From Schistocephalus solidus (lineage: Eukaryota; Platyhelminthes; Cestoda; Diphyllobothriidea; Diphyllobothriidae): DNA of 64,000 nt. The stretch covers positions 186,001 through 250,000 of the forward strand of contig WEDG01005074.1 in assembly GCA_017591395.1 (NCBI GenBank), written 5' to 3'. The translations under genes and the position numbers were made by a program. The notes under the pieces were generated by a model. That model was not told the origin of the DNA and did no database searches. It saw nothing but the letters and a program-made list of their open reading frames with translations. The stretch's first letter is position 1. Every line of letters begins with the position of its first letter. Of this stretch, positions 36,527 through 47,339 are shown piece by piece.

Positions 36527-39500
36527 GGGCGAGGTCCTCCCAGGTCACCGGGTTGATCTGCAGTTGATTCAGGGAAGTCTTCAGAGTGTCCTTGTAGCGT
36601 CGTTTTTGACCTCCCTGACGGCGAGCACCCGTAGCGACATCTCCGAAGAAAAGTTGTTTGGGTAGTCGCTCGTCGTCCATTTTTACCAGGTGACCACTCC
36701 AGCGCAGTTGCACTTGCCTCAGCATGGCGTGAATGCTGAGGATTCCGGTCCACTCCAGGACTTCCGTGTCCGGGATCCGGTCTGCCACCTCAGTTTCAGT
36801 ATTCTGCAGAGGCAGCTGATATGGAAGTGATTTAGCTTCCTGGCTTGGTTCGAGTAGACGGATCAGGTCTCTACTCCGTAAAGGAGTGTCGTTAAGACGA
36901 TAGGCTTTGTACATCTTCAGTTTGGTGTTCAGTTGAATACCGTGGCGATTCCACACGGAGACCTGCAGCCGGCCGAAGGCCTGACTGGCTTTGGAGATCC
37001 GTTGGGCAACCTCGTCATCGATTCTCGTGTTGCGTGACAGCGTGCATCCTAGATAAGCGAAGGTTTCCACGTTTTTGAGTTAAGCACCGTTGACATTGAT
37101 TCGGGAAGCATTGTGTTCCGCGCTGGGTGGCGGCTGGGGCATGACAACCGTTTTGGTTGTACTGATTTTTAATCCAAAATCGGCGCAACCTGGAGCGAAG
37201 AGGTCCATATACTTCTTCGCATGTCCTCCTCCGTCACGGTTTTAAGGGCGCAGTCGTCCGCGAAGAGCAAGTCATGGACTGTACCAGTAGACACGCGCGT
37301 TTAAGCCTGCATACGCCGACTGTTGAGAAGGTGCCCGTCATTTCTGTAGGTGATGTGGATCCCAGGTTGCTCATCACGGTAGGCATCCATCAGCATATCC
37401 GAGAACATGAGACTGAACAGGGTGGGAGCCAATATGCAGCCCTGCTTCACTCCGTTGGTTACTTCGAATGCTTCGGATACCGTTCCGATATCGGTGACGC
37501 GCGCCGTCATCCCGTCATGAAGCTGACGCACCCTGTGCGTGAACCGCACAGGACAACCACATTTCTGCATGACTTTCCACAGTCCGTCACGATTCACCGC
37601 GTCAAAGGCTTTCGTTTGATCCTCGAAGGTCGTGAATAGGTGAGTTTGCATCTCCTGACACTTTTCTTGTAGCTGGCGGGTGGCAAAGATCATATCGGTT
37701 GTTCCGCGATGTCGGCGGAAGCCACATTGGCTTTCCGGGAGCAGGCCCTGCTCTAGGTGACCGTTCTGACGATTGAGAAGGATACGGACGAAGATCTTCC
37801 CGGCGATGTTGAGCAACGAGGTGCCTATGTGATTATCACAGAGTTGCCGGATCCCCTTCCGTTTGTAGAGATGGAAGATGGTCACGTCTTTGAAATCCTG
37901 AGGAACTTTTCCTTGGTGCCTCATCTCCAAGAAGAGTGTTGTGAGTTCTGCCATCAGCCGGGGCCCACCATGCTTGTAGATTTCCGGTGGGATTGCGTCG
38001 GATCCCGGTGCTTTACCGCTGGAAATCTGCTGCACGGCCCGGATGGTTTCTGGTAGGGAAGGCGGCAGATCCAGGTCATTGTTCGTGTCCACTTGAGGGA
38101 GCCGTTCAATGGCAGCATGGGCGATGGCATATTAGCAATTAAGGACACTTCTGAAGTGCTCGGCCCAGCGCTTCAGAATTTGCGATTTCTCTGTCAGCAG
38201 TGTTGTGCCGTTAGAGCTGAGGAGCGGTGCGGTCCCCTTGATACATGGACCGTAGATGGCCTTGATGGCTTTGAAAAAGATTTTCATTTCATTGCGGTTC
38301 GCATACCCCTGGATTTCCTCAGCATTTCGGATCATTCAGGCATCCTGCATCTCCCGCAGCCGTTGTGGTACAAGGTGCCGGCATCTGAAGAAGGCTGCTT
38401 TGGTGGCGTCAGTCCGAAGGTCCATGTAGGCTTTGTGTAGTCCATTCTTCTCCGCGAGTAAGTTGCTGATGTCGGCGTCATTGTCGTCAAACCAGTCCTT
38501 GTATTGACGGCGGGCGTCCGAGGACTTTGAGGGCGGGGGACTGGATGATATTTCGCAGTTGACACCATCGTGTCTCCACGGTAGCATTATCATCTGGAGC
38601 AGGCAGATCCTCCAGTTTCTCGGTTATTTGGTTGCTGAAATCAAAACAGTGAGCAAGCAACTTTAATAAAAGAGCATTTAACTTACCTGGCGGCCTCTCA
38701 ACTTAGGGCTTTCGTCGGCTTTGCAGTCGGAGCCTCATCTGGGAGATGAAGAGGCCGTGATCTGTCCAACCGTCGGCATCGCGGATCACCTTGGTTACCA
38801 GCACGTGCTGTCGATCTCGCCTCCGGAGGAGAACATAGTCCAGCAGATGCCAGCGCCGCAACCGAGGGTGCATCCACGTGGCCTTCTCCCGCGTCGGAAG
38901 ACGGAAGAAGGTGTTGGTCAGCAGGAGACGGTGTTCCGCACACGTGCGCAGAAGAGGGAGGCCGGTATCGTTACAGCTATCGAGACCATAGGGACCCAGC
39001 ACTCTCTGCCAGGCAGCGTGGTCCATCCTGACGCGGGCGTTGGAGTCACCAAGGACAATTAACTCGTCCACCTTGGACACAGTCGCCAGCAGGGCGTGCA
39101 GGTCCTCGTATAATTCGTCCATCGCCGCATCAGAGCTCGTCATTGGGGGAGTGTAGGTGCTGATGATGGTGGTAAACTGGTCTCCTCAAAGAGGAAGGCG
39201 GAGGCTCATCAGGCGATCATTGATACCCTGCGGCAGACAGGGCAGACGTCCAACGATGTCGTTCCGGATGGCAAAGGCAGCACCAAGGTCGCGTCACTCT
39301 GCCTTTGACCGGCCGCTCCAGAAGAAGGTGTAGCTGGCACCCACCTCCTCCAGCTAACCGTGCTCAGAGAATCGGGTCTCGCTGAGACTAGCAATGTCCA
39401 CCTTGTAGCGTGCTAGTTCCCGAGTGACTAGCGCCATCCTCCGTTCCGGTCGGTTGCTCCTAGGATTGTCTAAAAGGGAACGAGCATTCCAGGCTGCTAG

Positions 39501-39560
39501 TGTGAGTGGTCTCATCCGAGCAGCCTGGAGGGTATGGCGAGGGGGGATGGGGACGGGGGT
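36527..39560 (-). mobile_element. LINE with APE endonuclease and RT, 3'-truncated (copy 1)
   Basis: On the minus strand the order is as in a LINE ORF2. The endonuclease starts AAWNARSLLDNPRSNRPERR, passes [18 protein letters not shown] and ends [21 protein letters not shown] linker with DDNDADISNLLAEKNGLHKA follows. The RT reads GKAPGSDAIPPEIYKHGG, PESQCGFRRHRGTTDMIFAT, GVKQGCILAPTLFS and LLFADDCAL. The post-RT part reads FAYLGCTLSRNTRIDDEV, then [16 protein letters not shown] and KTSLNQLQINPVTWEDLAQ. Stops and frameshifts (for example near 37205 and 38690) show it is dead. Copy 2 continues for about 60 codons plus zinc fingers beyond this end, so this copy has lost its 3' end. Sequence up to about 40000 may be its 5' leader. 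The LINE clade was not determined. Confidence 0.92.
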
Positions 39561-40070
39561 ATTGCTGTTTGTTTGAGTTTTACGACCGCGTGTTTTGCGA
39601 TCTGCGAGCCGTGGCCGACTGCAGAAGACGTGATAACACGCATTTGTTTAGGGCCCTTTTCTAGCCCCTTCCTCCGCGAGGAGGCAAGCAGTGCTGTCCC
39701 TAAATTGGGCTGCTCAGACATCCCAGATGGCTGCCGAACTCCACTATGGGTCACGGTTTTGTTTTAGTGGGAGAACGACCCGAGTTAGCCTGGGCCGCCT
39801 ACGGGGTTGCTGTCGCCCCCACCGTAGGACTTGTTGAGAGGGGGAGGTGGGAAGTTCGGGAGTCAGACCTACCGGGTGTGGAGGCACACACAACACCGGA
39901 GACCCTCACCTCGTTTAGCCCGCCGTTCGTGACGGTTGCCCGGGGTGTGGCCGCTGGGAAGAACCCAACTTCGAGGAGCCACAGGTGAGAGTTGGGTACC
40001 AGTTAGAGGCGGCCAAAGGAGCATTCACCACCTGTACGAGACAAATGGAGTGACCAATTGCTATCTGTGT
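39561..40070 (-). other. Probable 5' leader of LINE copy 1
   Basis: GC-rich sequence directly upstream of the endonuclease start ends where AT-rich sequence resumes near 40080. It is assigned by position and composition only. Confidence 0.35.
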
Positions 40071-43000
40071 GGTGATACCCCTAACTAGTGCCCCTACACC
40101 CCTTTTTAATATAGTTCTTGTAAATACTCAGATGGCAACTCTCGCATTTATGACTGCTACCGATATCCCTGCAATCATTCACTAGGACGCGAGGCGTATC
40201 TGGCTGACTAGTTCCTACCTTGGACCAATCTGGTCTATTGCTTTCCATATTACGTTGTGATGGATCCAAGCAACACTCCGTAGGCTCAGAAAAATAAGTG
40301 CCTTTTTTGGTAGTTTCATTCTCAATCTAGTTTGTACTTCTCTGTGGCGCAGTGTCCAAACGACCAAATAACACAAGTGCAATTGAATGGCATTGTCATT
40401 CAGCTATAAGGCGGCCGCCGACCAACCAACTTTATCTAATAGACTATGGTATCGTGCCCTTAAAGCCACTCATTAGGCAGGATCAATGTTATCAATGCCT
40501 TTAGATTAAGTGGGTCGAAAAGATGTCTGTCCAAAATTATGTATAATTGAAAAAACGCCAGTGCCAACATCGGGTCCGTCAAAAGTGACTTGCTAAATTA
40601 TAGAAACTCCATCCGATGTTGGCGAATGAAGCTTTTGTAGCTGTTTTTTTCTACTACACTCTAAAATTTATATCGGTCTGCTGATCAGCAACCCAAAAGG
40701 GAGCAAACCTGTTTCGGAAGACACCATGACCGAATATGAGACGTTTCCTTTGGAAGGGGTATGCTAACATGCTTTAACTCCTACTTCCTATATAACGGAA
40801 GCTCTTCTACGAATGCTCGGACCAGCGCAGTTTCGCTCTCTAGTTTACGGTCTCGCCGCGGAAAGGCACCCAGAACCGTGAACTTTATTCGAGGGGTGTG
40901 GACAATGACAGGCACTCCGGCAAATACCGCATGCGATGTGCGTGGCATGTGCAAAGGTGCCTGGACCAATGAGCCTCGTGGCTTCAGCCAACCGCAAGGG
41001 CATCAAAACTGTGTTCCCCGTGCGCATGCCTACCTTACGCGCGAGCAGAAACATGCCTCTAGCGGAAAAGAGAAGATAGGCGGGGGAGAAAGGTCATTCG
41101 GATGAATAAAGTTAGCCCGAGCAGACTGCCTCTGATTCCTTCTGCCTATCATGTGCAAAAGTGCGTGCCGGCTGCTGACGGACCCTGACCCCAGAAGCGG
41201 ACAAACGATCGATGACAGCGTATGGACAGTAAATGCACCAGGGGGAATGACGTTGGTGTGCCTGCACGTTACCATTGCCATCACCCGAACGTCAGAATCT
41301 GCGGTCTGCCGCGGAGACGCTGAACTTTTATCGGCTAATGCCCTTTAAGCGATTTAATAAAAAAGGGCTTCTTGTGCGTCTAAGGGTAAGACTGGTCGGG
41401 CGTCGCAAGGGGAGGCGACAGCAGGAGCTATCACCAGGGTGTACATGCCCGTTTGGGACCATATTTGCATTGCGGCACTTCAAATGTTGAAAAAGTACAG
41501 AGTACTGCAACTTGTCCTGACCTGTGTAAGTGCAGGTAGTCAGCGGGTTTACCAAACAGACCGAACGTAAAAAAAGTTATCGTCCTTTCCCCTCGGATTC
41601 ACTAGACTTACAGAAAATGCAATAGTTAATCAACGGATGGAACAATTTTTCATGCCTTGTCAATTTAACACCATCACAGATGCAAATTAAATTTCGTGAA
41701 TGATTTGGGCCCTTCAATTTTGCATGCAATATAAAATATACGTTTTCAGAAATCAGGATCTCTGGTTCTTTAGGGCACGACGAACGAGGTTCTTCATTGT
41801 ACGGAACCAGCAATGCTTCTCATCAGAAACCCTGAAAACTCAGCTAGCCATTCGTCAGGCTAGCCACTGGGCGTCACGCATTGCGCAGTTTCTTATGAAA
41901 TCAGGTCTATAATCAAGGGATGAAGCTTCTATTGTTTCATTCCTTACCGAAGGAAGGTTTCAGTAAGCACGGTTATATTTTAAAGTAACTGCTAACGTCA
42001 CGTTAACAATTGCGTTTTTTTAATTTTATTTCATTAATTTATGCTAGATGTGGACGGCCAGCATGCTTCTGATAAGAGGTAAGCCTATTGGAATTTTGAA
42101 ATTAGTGAACTGACCCTAAAATAATTGCCGTCGCTTTCTTACTCACCTGATGAGGAGAGACCAGTTTCGGGTGTTTTGACGGAAAAGCGTTTTTGTCATT
42201 TAAAAATTGAAATTTACTCATCTCACTTGACATCTAAAATCAATCTTCCTAATCTCTTGTTATTTGAATTTTGAAAAGGATGAAAACTATGCTCCAAATT
42301 GTAGATAATGTACCTAGTTTGTGGCCCTCCAACGGTCGAAAGTTTTCATCCCTTCACGGCTTCAGAATGTGGTAGGCGTTTAGTTTATGATAAAATAAGA
42401 CACCAATTTAAATGGTTTCTCTGTGATTGGGGATAAAGTCTGACCTGCTATTAAACCCAAGCAATCCGAATTTATAATGGCACAATAATCGTTGTTGTGG
42501 TCTAGATCGAGCTCCAAGGCACAGCTGAATGAGTAGGTTGCGCAATGCGATCGAAGACCGCCTTCAACCAATGTTCCAAAGTTGGGAGCTGGGGTGCAAA
42601 TCGTCCGTTGGCACGAAAAAGGACGCATCAAGTCTTTTTGCGTAGGGAGTAGGCGGAGACATGCAGACTTACTGCAAACAATTTGGGTGGGGCCATGTTG
42701 GAGAATAATGGCTAAAGCTTTGAAATTAGCACATCAACTCGAGACAGTCTGCGTACTGAAACACTCACTAACGTTCTTTGTCCTAAACCAAAGAGGAATA
42801 ACTACGGCATCCCGGTGGCATTTCTACCTATAGAGCAGAGGATAAATACAAGATTATAGTCTTAACCGAAGTGAATACACGTATAGGACAACATCGAATT
42901 TTGTTTTCGTGCGCGCCTGTTTCCAAGGCAACCCAGAAAACACTATTAAACAATTTCGTGCACGCTAAACCCAGTGCTTACCTTACAGTAGATTGCCCAA

Positions 43001-43164
43001 CTCGTGAAATGTCGAGATCAAAATTGGAGGTGCTAGTATAGCAAACATTTGAGGTGTTATGGGCAATGAACTGAAAGCACTAAAAATTGTTAGGACGATT
43101 TGAAACTCATTGCAATCGAACGCTGGAAATATCAAATATAAATTTAACAAAAGGAAAGTCTTTT
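40071..43164. other. No gene; includes a GC-rich island
   Basis: The flanks are AT-rich, while 40800-41480 is GC-richer and holds two weakly similar blocks (around 40850-40960 and 41150-41336, both with a CCGCGGA core followed by a GAACTTT core). No coding similarity is recognised on either strand. Confidence 0.4.
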
Positions 43165-43760
43165 AATTTACGATTGCAACTGACAATTCTATTTAAATTT
43201 TTTAGTCAGTGAGCGGCCCATCAACATTTGAGCTTAAGAAATATTCTATTCTTGTGACGTCACTATCAGCACAATCAAGCGACAATTTGTTTGCCTTAAT
43301 CAAATGCATCCAACACAATGCACAAACGGTAGAAAACCCGCCAATTCTCGTGAAACCCTGTTTGAATGTTTATTCGAAATTTAGGCTGCTTTGTAACAGC
43401 TATGCTTTACCTTGCCCGGAATCTGGAAGAATATGTATGTGCGGAACTGAGAAAAGGACTATTTTTGAACTTCCTTCTAGTTTTGGTACTTTATTAACTC
43501 GTTTTTTTACATGTACAGTCTTTCACTTCAAACTTCGGGTTAAATAGCTAGCCCAATTTTTCACGTTTTTTGGAATTTGCCGCTTTTCTAAATAATTTAT
43601 TATTTCTAAACACCGTAATATTAATTTTTAAACCACAATAGGGTGGTCGCTTTTACTGCCGTAAAACATCGGGGGATGCAGGTTGGGCTGATTTCGCGTA
43701 GCAGGTCCTTTCTTGTGAAATCCATGAGATAACCTGAGATAGAGCATCTACTGTATTTAC
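43165..43760 (+). repeat. AT-rich dispersed repeat, copy 3 (partial)
   Basis: It aligns by eye with 16600-17215 in the same orientation. Shared landmarks in order are ACTGAC/GACAATTCTATTTAAAT-like text, CTTGTGACGTC, AATATGTATGTGC, and TAATATTAATTTTTAAACCA near the end. Confidence 0.65.
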
Positions 43761-43917
43761 AGTTCGCAGCTTCCTTCGAAATGCGGATTAAACGGTAGAT
43801 CTTTCATTGCAACCTTCCTTTCTGTTTTTAATCGATTTTTGTTTGCTGAGAACCAAAAAGATAGCCGTACTCTTAAAGAGTAATTTTATGAGTTTGAGAA
43901 GGCGAGCCATTTTGCAC

Positions 43918-44335
43918 GGATGGCTTGGCGGTAGGGATGCCTTGTATGGCCGCCTAAACAGGACACGGGACTAGGAACTGCCCCGCCCGCTTAAAATAGG
44001 TGGTCTTACGGTAAATTTCAGGGAGGGTAACTATACCCATATCTTAGCACTAACACTAGCCCCAACTTAAACCTAAAATGTCACGTTAATCTTAAGCCTA
44101 GCCCTACCCCAAACTAAACCCTACAGTTGACATGTTAATAACAATAACCCGCATGACCCTAACCCCAATTCGGACCTTAACCTCGAACTTAAACCTTACC
44201 CTAACCCTCACCTTTTTCCTGAACATAATTCCCTTGGAATTTGGCGCAAAGCCACATGTATTGTGGGCGGTTTATTTTCCCGTATCCATTTTAGGTGGCC
44301 ATACAAGGCATCCTTACCGGCTTTCGCTTGTATTG
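43918..44335. mobile_element. Terminal-inverted-repeat element with CCTAAC-like core
   Basis: The left arm at about 43928-43972 (containing GGGATGCCTTGTATGG and ACGGGA) is the reverse complement, with few changes, of the right arm at about 44277-44322 (containing TCCCGTAT and CCATACAAGGCATCC). Between them, 44030-44215 is a degenerate array of CCCTAAC/CCTAAAC-type hexamers. There is no coding capacity. It looks like a small non-autonomous DNA element. Confidence 0.7.
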
Positions 44336-44649
44336 ACCAGACGCATGAGGTTGAAAAAAAGGGTTTCTAGCTTGACTTTCAGTTGGCGATTCCCGACCAA
44401 CGGTGCTCAGACATTGTTTCCGTTTTCTCTCCGTTTTGTTTCTACTCAACGAGGCGAGCTTTAGTTCAACTGGTAAAATCAACTTACATAACAGGCAGGC
44501 TCTCCCTATGTGCTCTGTCTCACTCATGTTCAGAAGCTTACAAACCGGGGTATAGTAAAGTTTGGAAGAATAACGACAGTTCAGCCATCGTTTCCAACGA
44601 TGCCCAACTTGGCCCCAAAACAAGATGGTCGCAGGATCAGTGACTTGCG

Positions 44650-44925
44650 CGTGATTTGATGTATAGGGATAGTAAAATTTCGATGTATCTACCACACTCT
44701 CTTCTCTTCTCCCGCCTGAACCCCCTGTCATAACCAAGTCAAGAAGACTGGAGGTGGGAGAGGGCTCATATGGATGGCGCAGCGTGAGTCCGTACCTAAC
44801 CCTGCCAACACATCCCTCGTATGTGCAGAATTTGTTATGGGTGCGCATCCCGAATAGCGCCCGCAATGTTCTAAACTAGTTACCGTGTTGATCCAGCGCA
44901 CCTATCGCCTGGCCCATTTAGGGCC
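44650..44925 (+). repeat. Dispersed repeat A, copy 3
   Basis: Blocks appear in the usual order: GTGACTTGCGCGTG, a TCTCTTCTCTTCTCCCGCCT stretch, AAGTCAAGAAGACTGGAGG, TTTGTTATGGG, then GATCCAGCGCACCTA. It ends at the foldback element that starts at 44928. Confidence 0.8.
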
Positions 44926-44927
44926 CA

Positions 44928-45130
44928 CTAGAGTGGGTTGACCTGAGGAGGGAAATCTCCTGTTCTGAACTTACATATACCTCGAGCTATTAATTCCAAC
45001 TCATGCAGCTGTGATCGGGTGTAAATACAAAACTCCCCAGCTACTTGAGTCGGAATTGGTAGCTTGAGGTTCTTATAAGTATATTTCGATGCAGAACAGG
45101 GGATTTCCTGTCTCAGGTCAGCCCGCTCTA
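44928..45130. repeat. Foldback (hairpin) element
   Basis: The left arm starts CTAGAGTGGGTTGACCTGAG. The right arm ends CTCAGGTCAGCCCGCTCTAA, its imperfect reverse complement. Pairing continues inward through GGAAATCTCCTGTTCTG against CAGAACAGGGGATTTCC, and through AATTCCAACTCA against TGAGTCGGAATT. The whole 203 bp can fold as one stem with a small apex near 45030. Confidence 0.85.
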
Positions 45131-47339
45131 ATGTTATGTTTGGCAGGTGAAAAGATGCCCAGAATTGTACTGGGTGACTTTGTCAATTTTACCTCATTCG
45201 TTCATATTTTTTAACTAAAATTCCAACTTTATTTTTAAAATTCAAGCCAACAAAAATATGCAAAATCTACGCGATCGATCTACTAGTCACTCCTACTGAG
45301 TGAATATCCAACATTTGTTGTCTTGGAACGCAAGACAGTTAGATCCAAGGTAAACTGGGAACTGATATGTAATCTTGTAGTGAAGGCAACTGACATAGCA
45401 GCCCCAGAATAAACTCGCTCTGATTTTGTTTTAATATTTCGACAGGTCAGTGTAAATGTCAACCCTGGAAAACCACCATCTCATACTGCTTTCAAGCGTA
45501 TGCATATTCTTGTGCGATCAGATGGAGAATGGACAACTGTTTCACTTTTCGAGAACCTTGTTTCATTTGGACAGAAGATCGATCATTATGCAGAGAATTT
45601 CGAAACAAAAAATTCGAAAGGCCACTTGCCGGCAAAAAATTCAATCGATTTTGAATTGCACTTTCGGTGTTTGTGGTCAATGCTTCGCCTTTGCGCTGTT
45701 CAATTCCATTGTCGCGGCGAGGTCAAGCGCAGCGTGACGCCATTTCAAAGTCGGATACCGACGGCCTACTGCGGCACTTCCGAAAATATCCCCAATTTCG
45801 CCCCCTTCGTCCAGTAGTTTGGCCAGTGTTAACTCAGAAACACCATGTTCAAGATAAACACTTTCAATTTAAGGCAATCATAAAGGGTAAAGCATACTTT
45901 TCAGGGTGAAAATACCGATATAAACGTTTGAAGATGTACACATTGTTGCTGGATATGCACTAAAACAAACAAGGGAAAGGGGAAAGGTCTGGCTTCTCTA
46001 ATGTCTCCAGCCAGTCATTACCCAGGCCCTGCCCGGGAAGACTGTAAACTGGTATGCGGGTAAGTTGATCATGGAGAACTTCCGTCAAACCCTTTATTAG
46101 TTTGGTCACGTGTTTTTGACTGAAATCGGAAGGGCTTGAAGATACATGCGACCGCCTGAGAGTGGTCTACCCTAGCGCTCCGAGACAAAGCTGGACAGCC
46201 GTACTTCGTATTACAACCGAAATAGATGGTCGTAGTCCACTTTCAGACGAATAAGCTTTGCTGTTGGTGTAGACCACCTAAGCTGTCTGCAACAGAGGGC
46301 TATGAGGTCATGCCAGCTGGGACAATAGCATTTCTGTCCGTGTTTCGGAGGTGAAATCCCTTTTGAAAGATACACTAATGGTAGTAAAGTGGTAGAGGGT
46401 ATGTTTTGCTTCTAATATCCATATAACATCGAAAATCAAGACACTGAAATATTCCTGTAGGGTAAATCCCTGTGACAGTGTGACAGCTATTAACTGTTTA
46501 TCGCTATATTCGAAAGTTCATCCGAATTTCTTAAGCAACTACATACCATGTATCTTTATCGGTGGGTTGAACTCTTTCTTCAGTATGTAAGTTTAATCGA
46601 ATGCTTCAAATATGAAGATTTATCCTTAAAGCAGGATGGATTTTGGCCGTCTCCTCAAAAGTAACAAGGGCATTTAGGTTATTTTATAAATCACTAACCT
46701 ATATATATTAACACCCTAATGGTCACGTATAAAAACATTCATGGATAGGTTTAGAAATTTGAAGACTAACTAATCCTGCTCAACTTTCAAATGCATTCTT
46801 CAACTTGAAAGTGGATGTCCGCATAAAGGTTATGGCACCTTAGTTTGGCGCAGGATCCAAAATTGATATTGGTTAAGGTGAACATGAGCTTAATTGATTC
46901 ATCCAGCGCTTAGACCAATCTTTACACCAAATTTCTAATAATTTATTTAATAAGAATCTCATTTTTAGACTAATAAATCAACCAAATCAAGTTGTGCTAA
47001 TTCGGATGTACAAATGCAATTGTTGAAAATTTAAATGTAGAGTCTGATGGAGCTGCTGAAAATTTTCAAGGGCACGTATGGGTGCAACCCAGGCCGACTG
47101 AGTTAGACAGTCGTTCCGATTATAAATAAGGGGAAAGCAGTCCTTAGGGGTTGTGCACACTGACATTTGCGCCCGATGAAGCGTGACACAAAAGATAAAG
47201 GGAAAAAGAGCGTTTGATTTAAGTGTGCACTGACTCATTAGACCCGGCTTTAAACCGCTAGCGCGTCAGTACCTGGGAGCTGGGTATGCTGGGTCGAGGA
47301 CGCGAAATAAGACAGCAATCTCAATTTCAGTATTTAACA
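45131..47339. other. No recognisable feature
   Basis: AT-rich sequence. Short open frames on both strands (for example 45456-45909) show no family signature. Confidence 0.5.

Noticed and set aside
40800..41480. GC-rich island as a promoter or gene
   Set aside because: No exon, motif or recognisable element. The two weakly similar blocks suggest an old repeat, but the evidence is too thin to call.
44030..44215. True telomere or interstitial telomeric array
   Set aside because: The CCCTAA-like units are highly degenerate and sit between terminal inverted repeats, so they are the core of an element.
44460..44520. tRNA-like A box (TAGTTCAACTGG)
   Set aside because: No B box at suitable distance and no foldable stems.
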